Source: DAISIL01 sp036822015 (lineage in GTDB: Bacteria; Bacteroidota; Bacteroidia; Cytophagales; Bernardetiaceae). Taken from it: a DNA stretch of 64,000 bases. The position numbers and the translations under genes were made by a program. The stretch covers positions 1-64,000 of the forward strand of contig DAISIL010000003.1 of the NCBI GenBank assembly GCA_036822015.1, given 5' to 3'. Positions 43,904 to 53,395 of this stretch are shown one piece after another. A model generated the notes under the pieces. The model worked only from the letters and a program-made list of their open reading frames with translations. It was not told the DNA's origin and searched no databases. The stretch's first letter is position 1; each line of letters begins with the position of its first letter.

Positions 43904-45682
43904 ATGACCATGCAGCGTATCTTTGATATTATTGATCTTCAGGTAGAGAAATATGCCCTCCCTGATGCCCTCAACCGCAAGACGAGCAAAGGCTGGCAGG
44001 CTTACAGCTCGACCGATGTCCGCCAAATCGTCAATCAAATCAGCGGTGGCTTGCTCAACCTGGGGGTTCAGAAAGGCGACAAAATAGCCATCGCCTCCTC
44101 CAACCGTCCCGAGTGGAACCTGGTCGATTTGGGTGCGCAGCAGATTGGTGCCATCAGCGTACCGATCTACCCTACCATGAGCCTCGAAAACTATGCCTAT
44201 ATCTGCAAACACGCCGAGGTAAAGATCGCTTTTGTGGAAGATCAGCCGCTGTACGACAAAATATTTGAGGCCACCAACGACTATCCCCTCCAGGACATCT
44301 TCACTTTTGAGCAACTGCCCGAGGTCAAATATTGGCAAACCATGTTGGAGACCAATCCCAACATCTCCAAGATCGCCTCCTGTAAAGATCAAGTAACCGC
44401 CGATGACCTCCTGACGATCATCTACACCTCCGGCACAACAGGCACGCCCAAGGGGGTCATGCTCACCCACCGGAACATCATCACCAACCTGATGGATGTC
44501 GATGAGCGCGTACCGGGTAAGCGCGGAGCTTCGCGGGTGTTGAGCTTCCTGCCGCTGAGCCATATTTTTGAGCGAACGGGTGTTTATGCGTTTATGTACA
44601 TGGGTTTTGGCATCTATTACGCCGAAAGCATGGAAAAGATTGCCGACAACATCAAAGAAGTCAAGCCACATTTCTTTGATACCGTCCCTCGTCTGCTCGA
44701 AAAAATCTACGATAAAATCATGGCTAAGGGCGAAGAAGCCGGCGGAATCAAAAAGTGGCTCCTCAACTGGGCCGTTCAGATTGGATTGGAGTATGAGCCG
44801 CATCTCTCTATGCCCGTCTGGAAAGCCATCCAACTGGACTTAGCCCGAGCGATTGTATTCAAGAAATGGCGTGAAGCCCTGGGCGGTAACATCGAGACGA
44901 TATTTGTGGGGGGGGCTGCCCTCCAGCCACGTCTGGCACGGGTCTTTTGGGCGGCCGAAATCCCCGTTTGTGAAGCCTACGGACTCACCGAAACCTCCCC
45001 TGGCTTAGCCTCCTGCCTACCCACTCCTAAGGGTATGCGTGCCGGTACGGTGGGTTTTCCCTTCGGACACGTCCAGATCAAGATCGCCGAAGATGGCGAA
45101 ATCCTCGCCAAAGGCGATAGCATCATGCAGGGCTACTACAAAGAACCCGAAAAAACCAATGAAGTCCTCAAAGATGGCTGGTTTCATACGGGAGATATTG
45201 GTATGTTCACCGAAGGGGGCTTCCTCAAAATCACGGATCGCAAAAAAGAGATGTTCAAGACCTCCGGCGGCAAGTACATCGCCCCGCAAGTCATCGAAAA
45301 CAAGCTCAAAGAATCTTATTTCATCGAGCAAGTGATGGTGGTGGGCGAAGGAAAGAAGTTTCCCTCGGCACTCGTTGTCCCGAATTTTGAGGCCGTCAAG
45401 AGCTGGGCCACCGAAGTTGGATTGCGCTTTGAAAGCCCAGCCCAGGTTATCAAGGAACCGAAGTTTCTCCAAAAAATGGAACAGGAAGTGAAAGCCTCCA
45501 ACGAAGGGCTAGGTAGCTGGGAGCAGATCAAAAAGTTTGTCTTGCTGCCCGAACTGTGGAGCATCGAGGGTGGTGAACTCACGCCCAAGATGAGCCTCAA
45601 ACGACGAGTGATCCTGGAGAAGTTTACCGCCCAAATCGAAGAACTTTACCAGCAGCCCAAAGCCCAAACAGCAAAGACCTAA
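43904..45682 (+). CDS. Long-chain acyl-CoA synthetase
   Basis: 592 residues of the ANL superfamily. It activates fatty acids via acyl-AMP. The P-loop-like motif IIYTSGTTGTPKGVMLTH is near 172, LPLSHIFERTG near 215, AYGLTETSPG near 345, and the hinge GDIGMFTEGGFLKITDRKKE near 430. The AMP-binding and C-terminal lid domains are both complete. Substrate chain length is inferred from family resemblance. Confidence 0.92.
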   Translation: MTMQRIFDIIDLQVEKYALPDALNRKTSKGWQAYSSTDVRQIVNQISGGLLNLGVQKGDKIAIASSNRPEWNLVDLGAQQIGAISVPIYPTMSLENYAYICKHAEVKIAFVEDQPLYDKIFEATNDYPLQDIFTFEQLPEVKYWQTMLETNPNISKIASCKDQVTADDLLTIIYTSGTTGTPKGVMLTHRNIITNLMDVDERVPGKRGASRVLSFLPLSHIFERTGVYAFMYMGFGIYYAESMEKIADNIKEVKPHFFDTVPRLLEKIYDKIMAKGEEAGGIKKWLLNWAVQIGLEYEPHLSMPVWKAIQLDLARAIVFKKWREALGGNIETIFVGGAALQPRLARVFWAAEIPVCEAYGLTETSPGLASCLPTPKGMRAGTVGFPFGHVQIKIAEDGEILAKGDSIMQGYYKEPEKTNEVLKDGWFHTGDIGMFTEGGFLKITDRKKEMFKTSGGKYIAPQVIENKLKESYFIEQVMVVGEGKKFPSALVVPNFEAVKSWATEVGLRFESPAQVIKEPKFLQKMEQEVKASNEGLGSWEQIKKFVLLPELWSIEGGELTPKMSLKRRVILEKFTAQIEELYQQPKAQTAKT

Positions 45683-45692
45683 GCCCAACACA

Positions 45693-45731
45693 CACACCCA
45701 CGATTGCCCAAATGGGTGTATCGTGGGTGTG
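45693..45731. terminator. Bidirectional hairpin terminator between acyl-CoA synthetase and rplY genes
   Basis: Two identical 12-base arms (CACACCCACGAT at 45693-45704 and its complement at 45720-45731) with an inner CCCA/TGGG pairing in the 15-base loop. No strong T-run on either side. It separates two convergent genes. Confidence 0.7.
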
Positions 45732-45764
45732 ATGATGATTAAGTGAGCAGTAGCAGGACTTTGC

Positions 45765-46346
45765 TTAGGCTTCGGCAGATTCCTTTTGGAGCGTTCCACG
45801 CAAGGCACGCGGAATCACGATGCTTGCCAGAGATACATCTTTGCTGGTCAAGATTTCGTAGTTCTCGGCCTTGACCTCTTTTACTTTGATGGACTTGCCC
45901 AAATCCAATGCCGTTACATCGACTTCGATGACCTCCGGCATGTCTTTCGGAAGGGCTTTGACGCGCACGTACCGCACTTTGGGCATCAAGTCGCCGCCAC
46001 GCTCAACACCCTTAGCGCGTCCGATGAGCTTGATGGGAATATCCATCTTCACTTTTTTGTCGGCCTTGAGTTTGAGGAAATCAGCGTGCATGATGATCTC
46101 ATTGACGGGATGAAATTGCGTTTCTTGCAAGATGGCTTCGTGAATATCGCCTTCGATGTCGATGCGAACTTTACAGGCATCGGGAGAGTACACGAGTTCG
46201 CGAAAGAGAATCATCGGTGTATAAAAATGAATCGTTTCGTTGGTGCCGTATAGCACACACGGAACGTGGCCTTCCTGACGGAGGGCGTTGGCGGTCTTTC
46301 TGCCTAGATCGTGGCGGTAATACCCAATAATATCAACCGTTTTCAT
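45765..46346 (-). CDS. rplY: 50S ribosomal protein bL25 (CTC/TL5 type)
   Basis: 193 residues: the L25 5S-rRNA-binding domain (about 1-95, GKKTANALRQEGHVPCVLYG-like opening KTANALRQEGHVPCVLYG) followed by the TL5/CTC C-terminal beta domain (about 96-185). It has the length of the two-domain CTC form. The start is ATG at 46344-46346, and it stands alone with terminators on its side. Confidence 0.9.
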   Translation of the reverse strand: MKTVDIIGYYRHDLGRKTANALRQEGHVPCVLYGTNETIHFYTPMILFRELVYSPDACKVRIDIEGDIHEAILQETQFHPVNEIIMHADFLKLKADKKVKMDIPIKLIGRAKGVERGGDLMPKVRYVRVKALPKDMPEVIEVDVTALDLGKSIKVKEVKAENYEILTSKDVSLASIVIPRALRGTLQKESAEA

Positions 46347-46540
46347 GCGTCAAAATAAGAGTTGCGGTGTAGAATCTTTTGGAAAAGGACTGCAAAGATC
46401 GTTTTATTTTTTTTCTATTCCAAGTTTTTGATGGTCTTATCGAACAAAAAGCCGCTGTGCAGCTGTTTGGGCGCGGAGAAGGGTTATTTTGTCTCTCCTT
46501 AAAATTGCTTAAACACGAAGGGTAATTCATTCCAAAGGTG

Positions 46541-46548
46541 TAATTTTG
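46541..46548 (+). promoter_or_regulatory. -7 box (TAATTTTG) of the BatA-associated gene
   Basis: A full TAnnTTTG match ending 5 bases before the ATG at 46554. No good TTG at the expected -33 distance. Consistent with a leaderless or nearly leaderless transcript. Confidence 0.4.
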
Positions 46549-46553
46549 ACTTA

Positions 46554-47486
46554 ATGCGTGTGCAAAAAAAATATCTTTTGGTCGGTTATGCTTGGTGTTT
46601 TCTGGCGACGGCCTGCCTACAGGGGCAGTCGAGGCCAGAGGCGCGTCTGTATCAGCCGAGTATCAAGGTAGGTGAGGCGATGCCTTATCTGCTCGAGTGG
46701 ACGCATGACCCCACCGATCTGGCATTTTTTCCGGATACGGGTCTGGTGGCTATTGCTCCGCTGGAGTGGCAGGGAAAGCGTTTTTTTCCGACCTCAACGC
46801 GGGAGGGTATCAGCACGGATTCGGTGCTGTACACCTTCACGACTTTTGCGTTAGATAGCGTGCAAGAGATACTTGTGCCGGTCTTGTTGCTGAATGGCCG
46901 TGGAGATACCCAACGCATTTATCCTAAGCCACTTAGCTTTTCGTTGCGCTATGCTTTTGCTTCGCTGGATACCTTGCAGCAGGCGGCCCAGCAGGGTCCG
47001 GCAGCGTTCTTGAAGTCCAATACGCGCTATGCACCGGTGAGGCAAGCGTTCAATACCCCTTACTGGATTGCCGGAACGCTGGTTGTTCTGGTTGTGGCCG
47101 CGTTGTTGTACGCAGCTTTCGGTAAGCGGATCATGGAGCAGTGGCAACGCCGTAGGTATCGGCGAGAGTACGAGCGATTTTTGGCGGGCTATAATGCCAT
47201 CCTTGCCCAGGGGTTGGATAGCCCCCAGAAAGCCGGAGAAGCGCTGGCGCTCTGGAAGGCTTACCTTGAGCGGCTTCGCCAACGCCCCTATACCAGCTAT
47301 ACCGCTCGTGAAATTGCGGGACTGCATCCCGAGGCCCAGTTGCAGCAGCCCCTCAGGACGGTAGATCGGGCCGTTTATGGCCGCAAGATCGGCGATGATA
47401 CCGAGCTTGCTTTTACGCATCTGCGCCAGTACGCTACGGAGGCATACCGTACTTCCCTCAACTTACGCTCCAAAGAAGATGTCTGA
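46554..47486 (+). CDS. BatA-associated exported membrane protein
   Basis: 310 residues: a signal peptide (YLLVGYAWCFLATACLQG), a beta-sandwich extracytoplasmic part (about 25-155), a membrane helix near 170-190 (IAGTLVVLVVAALLYAAF), and a cytoplasmic helical tail. In Bacteroidota this kind of protein commonly precedes batA in the Bat (aerotolerance) operon, and here the batA-like gene overlaps its end by 8 bases. Its own function is not known. Confidence 0.7.
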   Translation: MRVQKKYLLVGYAWCFLATACLQGQSRPEARLYQPSIKVGEAMPYLLEWTHDPTDLAFFPDTGLVAIAPLEWQGKRFFPTSTREGISTDSVLYTFTTFALDSVQEILVPVLLLNGRGDTQRIYPKPLSFSLRYAFASLDTLQQAAQQGPAAFLKSNTRYAPVRQAFNTPYWIAGTLVVLVVAALLYAAFGKRIMEQWQRRRYRREYERFLAGYNAILAQGLDSPQKAGEALALWKAYLERLRQRPYTSYTAREIAGLHPEAQLQQPLRTVDRAVYGRKIGDDTELAFTHLRQYATEAYRTSLNLRSKEDV

Positions 47487-48510
47487 TTGGCTATCACTCC
47501 ATTGGTTTTCGGTGGCTCAACTGAAAAGCTACACCTGGGAGAGTCCTTTGTTTCTCTATGCGATTGCCTTTGTGCCGCTGCTTTGGCTCCTTCGTTGGGC
47601 CTTTCGGTGGGGGCGCAACCAGCAGTTGGAGGTGGCACTTTCGGCGCGTTATCTCCGCAACGATCCTATTACGTACTTGCGCCATCTGCCGAAGCTGTTT
47701 TTTAGCTTGTTTTTGGCTTTGGTTTTGGTGGCCCTGGCACGTCCACAGATCAACAACGAACGGGTAGAGCAGTGGTCGGAGGGGATTGATATTTGTCTGG
47801 CCCTGGATATTTCGGGATCCATGCAGATACAGGACTTTCTTCCCAACCGCCTGGAGGCTGCCAAGCGGGTAGCAAAGGAGTTTGTAGAGGGGCGTTTTCA
47901 GGATCGTATTGGGGTGGTGATCTTTGCGGGTGATGCTTACTCCCTGGCTCCCTTGACGACGGACTACGAGCTGTTGATTTCTTACATCGAGAGTATCAAT
48001 TTTAATATGATCCAAAGTGGCGGGACGGCCATCGGGAGCGCGCTTGCCGTCAGTACGAACCGATTGAGGGAGCAGGTGAGTTCTTCTAAGGTACTGATTT
48101 TGTTGAGTGATGGCGAAAATACAGCCGGTAGCATTGATCCCATCACGGCAGCAGAGATCGCGGAGGCTTACGACATCAAAATATACACCATTGGTGTTGG
48201 GCGCGACGGGCGCGTTCCGCAAGGCACGGATATTTTTGGGCAAACCTATTACGCCGAATCCAACCTGGACGAGACCGGACTCCGAAAGATCGCCCAGATT
48301 GGTCATGGAGAGTATTTCAGGGCCACCAACGAAGCCGCCCTGGCTAGCATCTTCGATCGCATTGATCGCTACGAGAAGACCGAAATCAAAGAAAACCGCT
48401 TTCAGGAGACCAAAGACTTTTACGAGCCTTATCTTTTTTGGGCTTTGCTTTTCTTTTTGATGTGGCTGGCATTCAAGAGTAGTTTTTTGATGAACCTACT
48501 CGAGGATTGA
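47479..48510 (+). CDS. batA: BatA-like VWA-domain membrane protein
   Basis: 343 residues: an N-terminal membrane helix pair (about 20-40 and 70-90, LFFSLFLALVLVALARP), then a VWA domain with the MIDAS motif LDISGSM near 115 and a matching DGENTAG site, and a final membrane helix near 320-340. It is the BatA/BatB type found beside MoxR ATPases. The start is ATG 47479, overlapping the previous gene by 8 bases. No MoxR, DUF58 or BatB gene is adjacent. Confidence 0.85.
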   Translation: MSDWLSLHWFSVAQLKSYTWESPLFLYAIAFVPLLWLLRWAFRWGRNQQLEVALSARYLRNDPITYLRHLPKLFFSLFLALVLVALARPQINNERVEQWSEGIDICLALDISGSMQIQDFLPNRLEAAKRVAKEFVEGRFQDRIGVVIFAGDAYSLAPLTTDYELLISYIESINFNMIQSGGTAIGSALAVSTNRLREQVSSSKVLILLSDGENTAGSIDPITAAEIAEAYDIKIYTIGVGRDGRVPQGTDIFGQTYYAESNLDETGLRKIAQIGHGEYFRATNEAALASIFDRIDRYEKTEIKENRFQETKDFYEPYLFWALLFFLMWLAFKSSFLMNLLED

Positions 48511-48531
48511 AAGGCAAGTAAAATGGATGCG

Positions 48532-49119
48532 TTAGCTTTCCAAAAAACGCTGCGTCATCGCTTCGGCTTCTTGGAGGCAAGTGTGGAGGTCATCGTTGAG
48601 CAAGATGGCATCAAAGGCAGGGGCGGTGGTCAGTTCGTCTTTTGCTTTTTGGAGGCGTTCTTTTAATTTTTGGTCAGATTCAGTTTTGCGCTGTTGGAGG
48701 CGTTGAGCTAGGGCTTCCAGGGAGGGTGGACGAATAAAAACCGTGTAGGCTCTATCCCCAAACTGGGCTTTGAGGTTGCGGGCCCCTTGTACATCCAGAT
48801 CAAAGATGACGTGGTGGCCCGCATTCCATATCCGTTCGAGTTCGCTGTGGAGCGTGCCGTAATATAAGCCTTGATAAACTTCTTCGTATTCCACAAAATC
48901 GCCTGCCGCTGCACGGGCAAGAAAATCCTCCCGCGAAAGAAAATGATAAGCCACGCCCGATATTTCACCAGGGCGGGGTCTGCGCGTGGTGGCAGAAATC
49001 GAAAAATCCAGATGTTCAGGGAATTGGCGCAAGAGATGCTGCACAATCGTCGTCTTGCCAGCTCCCGAAGGAGCGCAAAAAATGAGTAATTTGCCGATAA
49101 ACGCTTTAGGTGAAGCCAA
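48532..49119 (-). CDS. gmk: Guanylate kinase
   Basis: 195 residues; ATP + GMP to ADP + GDP. The P-loop is LLIFCAPSGAGKTTIV near 9-24, with ATTRRPRPGEISGVAYHFLS near 45-65 and VEYEEVYQGLYYGT near 80. No ATG exists before the P-loop within reach. The TTG at 49117-49119 gives MASPKAFIGK... and the normal length. The promoter box at 49158-49151 rules out the starts further upstream, so this is the best start. Non-ATG initiation is therefore likely. Confidence 0.88.
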   Translation of the reverse strand: MASPKAFIGKLLIFCAPSGAGKTTIVQHLLRQFPEHLDFSISATTRRPRPGEISGVAYHFLSREDFLARAAAGDFVEYEEVYQGLYYGTLHSELERIWNAGHHVIFDLDVQGARNLKAQFGDRAYTVFIRPPSLEALAQRLQQRKTESDQKLKERLQKAKDELTTAPAFDAILLNDDLHTCLQEAEAMTQRFLES

Positions 49120-49150
49120 GAGTGATGCCGCCGCCGATGATAGAAGGCAA

Positions 49151-49181
49151 CAAAAGTACACATTTTTGCTTTTTTCATCAA
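49151..49181 (-). promoter_or_regulatory. Promoter of gmk
   Basis: TTG (minus strand, 49179-49181), a 20-base spacer and TACTTTTG (49158-49151): full consensus. It overlaps the proposed sdhA promoter on the other strand, so the two may compete. It fixes gmk translation downstream of 49151. Confidence 0.65.
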
Positions 49182-49196
49182 AATAGTGTAGTTTTC
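49166..49196 (+). promoter_or_regulatory. Proposed promoter of sdhAB
   Basis: TTG at 49166-49168, a 20-base spacer, and TAGTTTTC at 49189-49196 (seven of eight to TAnnTTTG), about 105 bases before the sdhA ATG. Overlaps the gmk promoter on the other strand. Confidence 0.4.
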
Positions 49197-49300
49197 CGAT
49201 CAAAATAAATGCTTTTGTGATTTGTTGGGAGAAAACATTTTGCATCCACAGGCATTTAAATAAGTCAAATCCAGTATTAAACAAAAAACGGAGAACGCCC

Positions 49301-51220
49301 ATGTTAAACGGAAAAGTGCCAGAGGGGCCGCTAGGTGAAAAGTGGACCCGCCATAAATTCAACATTCGTTTGGTCAATCCGGCCAACAAGCGCAAATATA
49401 CCATCATCGTCGTCGGTACAGGCCTGGCAGGGGCATCGGCTTCGGCTACTTTTGCCGAACTAGGCTACAACGTAAAGACTTTTTGCTTCCAGGATAGCCC
49501 GCGTCGGGCGCACAGCATCGCCGCCCAAGGGGGGATCAATGCAGCTAAGAACTACCAAAACGATGGGGATAGTGTTTATCGCCTGTTTTATGATACCATC
49601 AAAGGAGGCGACTACCGCGCACGCGAAGGCAACGTACATCGTCTAGCCGAGGTGAGCGTCAATATCATCGACCAGTGTGTGGCGCAGGGCGTGCCTTTTG
49701 CGCGGGAGTACGGCGGAACGCTCTCCAACCGCTCTTTTGGTGGGGCTTTGGTATCCCGTACTTTTTATGCCAAAGGACAAACGGGACAGCAGTTGCTCCT
49801 GGGGGCTTATAGCGCAATGAGCCGTCAGGTAGCTGCCGGAAAAATCAAGCTCTATCCCCGTACCGAAATGCTTGATCTCGTGATGGTGGACGGCAAAGCT
49901 CGAGGTATCATCACCCGAAACCTCATCACGGGTAAGATCGAATCCCATAGCGCACACGCTGTTGTGTTGGCTACGGGTGGCTATTCCAACGTCTTTTTTC
50001 TCTCCACTAACGCCATGGGTTCTAATGCTACGGCTGCCTGGCGTGCGCACAAAAAAGGTGCGTATTTTGCTAATCCCTGCTATACCCAAATCCACCCTAC
50101 GTGTATTCCAGTCTCGGGCGGCGGGCATCAATCCAAGCTCACGCTCATGTCCGAGTCGCTTCGCAACGACGGGCGCGTATGGGTGCCTAAGCGTGCCGAC
50201 GACAACCGACCGCCAAGCCAAATCCCCGAAGAGGAGCGCGATTACTACCTCGAACGCCGTTATCCCACCTTCGGTAACCTCGTCCCCCGAGATGTGGCTT
50301 CCCGAAATGCCAAGTACGTCTGTGATGAAGGACGCGGCGTAGGACCCACCAAAAGAGCCGTTTATCTCGATTTCCGTGATGCCATCAAGCGCGACGGCGA
50401 AGATAAAATCAAGGACAAATACGGCAACTTGTTCGATATTTACAACCAAATCACGGATGTAAACCCCTACAAGGAACCCATGAAAATCTACCCTGCCCCT
50501 CACTACACCATGGGCGGACTTTGGGTGGACTATAACCTGATGACCAACATCCCCGGCTTGTATGCCATCGGCGAAGCCAACTTCTCGGATCACGGCGCAA
50601 ACCGCTTAGGAGCTAGTGCCTTGATGCAGGGGCTGGCCGATGGGTATTTTGTCATCCCTTATACCATCGGCGACTATCTGGCCGCTGAAAAATACGACAT
50701 CCCGACCGAAGATCATCCCGAGTTCAAGAAAGCCATCAAGGAAACGGAGGATCACATCAAAGACCTGCTCGGACGCAACGGCAACCGCACCCCCGATGAC
50801 TTCCACAAAGAACTCGGCGATATTATGATCGAATACTGCGGAATGTCTCGTACCGAAGAAGGCCTGAAACTCGCCCGCCAGAAGATTCGCGACCTGCGGG
50901 AGGAGTTCCGTACCAACCTCAAGACCATCGGAACGAACGAAGAACTCAATATCACCCTCGAGAAAGCCAAGCGCGTCGAGGATTTCCTCGAACTCGGCGA
51001 ACTTATGGTGGTTGATGCCCTGGATCGCAACGAATCCTGTGGCGGACACTTCCGAGAAGAGTACCAAACCGAAGAAGGAGAGGCACTCCGCGATGACGAA
51101 AACTACGCCTACGTATCTGCCTGGGAGTACGATCACAACAACGACAACGAAAACCCTAAGCTCCACAAAGAGGAACTGGTCTTCGAGAACGTCAAGCTCA
51201 CCCAACGCAGCTACAAGTAA
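49301..51220 (+). CDS. sdhA: Succinate dehydrogenase/fumarate reductase flavoprotein subunit
   Basis: 639 residues. It oxidises succinate with covalently bound [23 protein letters not shown] near 35 binds FAD, and [18 protein letters not shown] near 70 holds the linking His. The catalytic region is [19 protein letters not shown] near 250, with [15 protein letters not shown] and [21 protein letters not shown] near 390-430. The length matches the B-type enzyme of Bacteroidota. The start is ATG 49301, since the frame upstream lies in the promoter zone. sdhB follows 36 bases later; no sdhC is adjacent. Confidence 0.95.
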   Translation: MLNGKVPEGPLGEKWTRHKFNIRLVNPANKRKYTIIVVGTGLAGASASATFAELGYNVKTFCFQDSPRRAHSIAAQGGINAAKNYQNDGDSVYRLFYDTIKGGDYRAREGNVHRLAEVSVNIIDQCVAQGVPFAREYGGTLSNRSFGGALVSRTFYAKGQTGQQLLLGAYSAMSRQVAAGKIKLYPRTEMLDLVMVDGKARGIITRNLITGKIESHSAHAVVLATGGYSNVFFLSTNAMGSNATAAWRAHKKGAYFANPCYTQIHPTCIPVSGGGHQSKLTLMSESLRNDGRVWVPKRADDNRPPSQIPEEERDYYLERRYPTFGNLVPRDVASRNAKYVCDEGRGVGPTKRAVYLDFRDAIKRDGEDKIKDKYGNLFDIYNQITDVNPYKEPMKIYPAPHYTMGGLWVDYNLMTNIPGLYAIGEANFSDHGANRLGASALMQGLADGYFVIPYTIGDYLAAEKYDIPTEDHPEFKKAIKETEDHIKDLLGRNGNRTPDDFHKELGDIMIEYCGMSRTEEGLKLARQKIRDLREEFRTNLKTIGTNEELNITLEKAKRVEDFLELGELMVVDALDRNESCGGHFREEYQTEEGEALRDDENYAYVSAWEYDHNNDNENPKLHKEELVFENVKLTQRSYK

Positions 51221-51256
51221 TCCATTCAGCCAAATCAAAAAAACCTTTTTTCAGTC

Positions 51257-52048
51257 ATGGAACCAAAAGGAAGAAACTATACCCTCAAAGTGTGGCGACA
51301 AAAAAACGCCACCGCCAAAGGCAAATTTGAGACCTACTCGGTCAAGGGCATCTCCCCGGATATGTCATTTCTTGAAATGATCGACTATCTCAACGAGCAG
51401 CTACTCCGCGATGGCACTGATCCTATTGCTTTCGATCACGACTGCCGCGAGGGCATTTGTGGGATGTGTAGCATGTATATCAACGGTCGTCCGCATGGCC
51501 CCAAAAACGCCATCACAACTTGTCAGTTGCACATGCGTTCGTTCAGCGACGGTGAGACGATTTATGTGGAGCCGTGGCGTGCCAAGGCCTTCCCTGTCGT
51601 AAAAGACGTAATGGTAGATCGCAGTGCTTTTGATCGGATCATCCAGGCAGGTGGTTTTATTTCTGTCCCGACGGGCAGCGCACCGGATGCCAACGAAATC
51701 CCGATTGGTAAGGAAGTCGCTGATGAAGCCATGAACGCCGCCACGTGTATTGGCTGCGGGGCTTGCGTGGCTGCCTGCAAGAACGCCTCGGCGATGCTCT
51801 TTGTCTCGGCAAAGGTTTCGCAGTTGGCACTGTTGCCACAAGGTCATGCCGAACGCAAAAAGCGCGTCGAAAAGATGGTCGCCCAGATGGATGCCGAAGG
51901 CTTTGGGGCTTGCACCAACACGGGTGCTTGCTCGGCCGAATGTCCGAAGGAAATCTCCCTGACCAACATCGCCCGCATGAACCGCGAGTATTTCTCGGCT
52001 AAGGTGAGTTCGGATTACGTCGAAGATCACGAACTGATTAAAGCCTAA
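51257..52048 (+). CDS. sdhB: Succinate dehydrogenase/fumarate reductase iron-sulfur subunit
   Basis: 263 residues. The 2Fe-2S cluster site is [16 protein letters not shown] near 62 with a further Cys in TTCQLH. The second cluster region is [15 protein letters not shown] near 165, and [16 protein letters not shown] near 220 completes the 4Fe-4S/3Fe-4S set. It passes electrons from SdhA to quinone through a membrane anchor that is not in the window. A strong terminator follows. Confidence 0.95.
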   Translation: MEPKGRNYTLKVWRQKNATAKGKFETYSVKGISPDMSFLEMIDYLNEQLLRDGTDPIAFDHDCREGICGMCSMYINGRPHGPKNAITTCQLHMRSFSDGETIYVEPWRAKAFPVVKDVMVDRSAFDRIIQAGGFISVPTGSAPDANEIPIGKEVADEAMNAATCIGCGACVAACKNASAMLFVSAKVSQLALLPQGHAERKKRVEKMVAQMDAEGFGACTNTGACSAECPKEISLTNIARMNREYFSAKVSSDYVEDHELIKA

Positions 52049-52066
52049 TTTTTTTATTTGTTCACC

Positions 52067-52117
52067 AAAAAGCACAGGTCTGCTTCCGAGCAGACTTGTG
52101 CTTTTTTTATTTTTTGT
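52067..52117 (+). terminator. Intrinsic terminator of sdhAB
   Basis: Long stem AAGCACAGGTCTGCT / AGCAGACTTGTGCTT with a 4-base loop, one G-T wobble, followed by a T-run (52102-52108 and more). It ends just before the MFS gene's ATG at 52119, so that gene needs its own promoter or depends on read-through. Confidence 0.9.
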
Positions 52118-52118
52118 T

Positions 52119-53303
52119 ATGGAATTTGCCCTCAACAAGGAGCGTCTTTATACGCCGCTTTTTGTCCGTCTGTGCTTGAGTGCCTTTTTCTTTACGTTGA
52201 GCTTCAATATCATCATTCCCGAGCTGCCCAACTATTTGAGTAGCCTTGGTGGTCAGGACTATAAGGGGCTGATAATCTCTCTTTTTGCCCTTACGGCGGG
52301 GCTTTCGCGGCCCTTCAGTGGCAAGCTCACGGATACGATGGGGCGGGTTCCGGTGATGATCTTTGGTGTCGTGATTTGTACGATTTGTGGGGTGTTGTAT
52401 CCGATCTTGGGGAGTGTGATTGCTTTTTTGGTTTTACGATTTTTTCATGGTCTTTCTACGGGCTTCACGCCTACGGGTCTTTCGGCTTATCTAGCCGACA
52501 TCACCCCGACCAACAGGCGCGGCGAAGGTATGGGGATACTGGGTTTATCCAACTCAATGGGCATTGCGGGTGGCCCCGTACTTGGGCAGGAGTTGCTGCG
52601 TTTTTGGCCATCGCTGGATGTCTTGTTTTATACTTCGTCTTTGTTGGCGGTGGTTTCTTTGTTGATTTTGTGGGGCTTACCCGAGACGCTCACCGATGAG
52701 CATCCGCGTTCGGCGAAGGCTCCGTTGCGTTTGCGTTGGGTGGATGTCTTTGAGCCACGTGTTTGGCCGGCGGCTTTGGTGATGCTGCTTTCTACGGTGG
52801 CTTTTGGTATTGTCCTGACGATCATCCCTGATTTTAGTGAGCATCTGGGCTTGCGCAACAAGGGGCTTTTCTTTGGTTTTTTGGTGATTGGTTCGGCGAG
52901 TGTGCGTATTTTGGGAGGGCGTATATTTGATCGTTTTTCGCGAAGCGGTATTTTGTTTTTTTCAACAGCGGGTCTGATCGTAGCATCCTTGTACACGGTA
53001 TTTGTGGAGAGCCAAACGGAGTTGTTTATTTCGGGCTTGCTTTTCGGGATCGCAGTGGGCTTCAACTCGCCGACACTTTTTGCTTGGGGGGTAGATTTGA
53101 GCCTGGCGCAGTTTCGGGGGCGGGCGATGGCTACTTTGTATATCGCCTTGGAGGCCGGCGTAGCGATGGGCGCTTTGCTTTCGGGCTGGCTGTATGCCAA
53201 TGATGCGGCTAATTTTGGGAAAATATTTTTGGCTAATGCCCTGTGCGCATTGCTGGCCTGTGTGGTGGCGGGGCGATGGTGGTGGGTACACCATCGGATA
53301 TGA
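52119..53303 (+). CDS. MFS transporter
   Basis: 394 residues with twelve predicted membrane helices and MFS signatures: SRPFSGKLTDTMGRVPVM in loop 2-3 near 65, and FGGRIFDRFSRSG-like GGRIFDRFSRSG in loop 8-9 near 270. It resembles drug- or sugar-efflux members (DHA family). Substrate unknown. The start is ATG 52119; the GTG at 52098 would sit inside the terminator stem. Confidence 0.88.
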   Translation: MEFALNKERLYTPLFVRLCLSAFFFTLSFNIIIPELPNYLSSLGGQDYKGLIISLFALTAGLSRPFSGKLTDTMGRVPVMIFGVVICTICGVLYPILGSVIAFLVLRFFHGLSTGFTPTGLSAYLADITPTNRRGEGMGILGLSNSMGIAGGPVLGQELLRFWPSLDVLFYTSSLLAVVSLLILWGLPETLTDEHPRSAKAPLRLRWVDVFEPRVWPAALVMLLSTVAFGIVLTIIPDFSEHLGLRNKGLFFGFLVIGSASVRILGGRIFDRFSRSGILFFSTAGLIVASLYTVFVESQTELFISGLLFGIAVGFNSPTLFAWGVDLSLAQFRGRAMATLYIALEAGVAMGALLSGWLYANDAANFGKIFLANALCALLACVVAGRWWWVHHRI

Positions 53304-53323
53304 AGAAAAAATCGCGGCTTTGT

Positions 53324-53354
53324 TTGTGATTGTGAGCCAATAAGCCTATCTTTG
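53324..53354 (+). promoter_or_regulatory. Promoter of the rplM-rpsI-rpsB cluster
   Basis: TTG at 53324-53326, a 20-base spacer, then TATCTTTG at 53347-53354: full consensus with ideal spacing, 41 bases before the rplM ATG. A second TTG at 53330-53332 has a shorter 14-base spacer. Confidence 0.7.
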
Positions 53355-53395
53355 CCACTCGTTTCTTTAAATGTACTGACAGTCAATCAAAACTC

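Noticed and set aside
43847..44833. 328-residue open frame antisense to the acyl-CoA synthetase
   Set aside because: Shadow frame produced by codon bias on the opposite strand.
46347..46553. 65-residue leftward frame in the gap upstream of the L25 gene
   Set aside because: Low-complexity, Ser/Lys/Arg-rich, overlaps the L25 start region and has no support; I see nothing else in this 207-base gap apart from the box at 46541-46548.
49120..49407. Upstream extension of gmk to 291 residues
   Set aside because: It would run through the gmk promoter and the sdhA start; Gmk is normally about 190-205 residues.
49643..50593. 316-residue open frame antisense to sdhA
   Set aside because: Shadow frame; no family resemblance.
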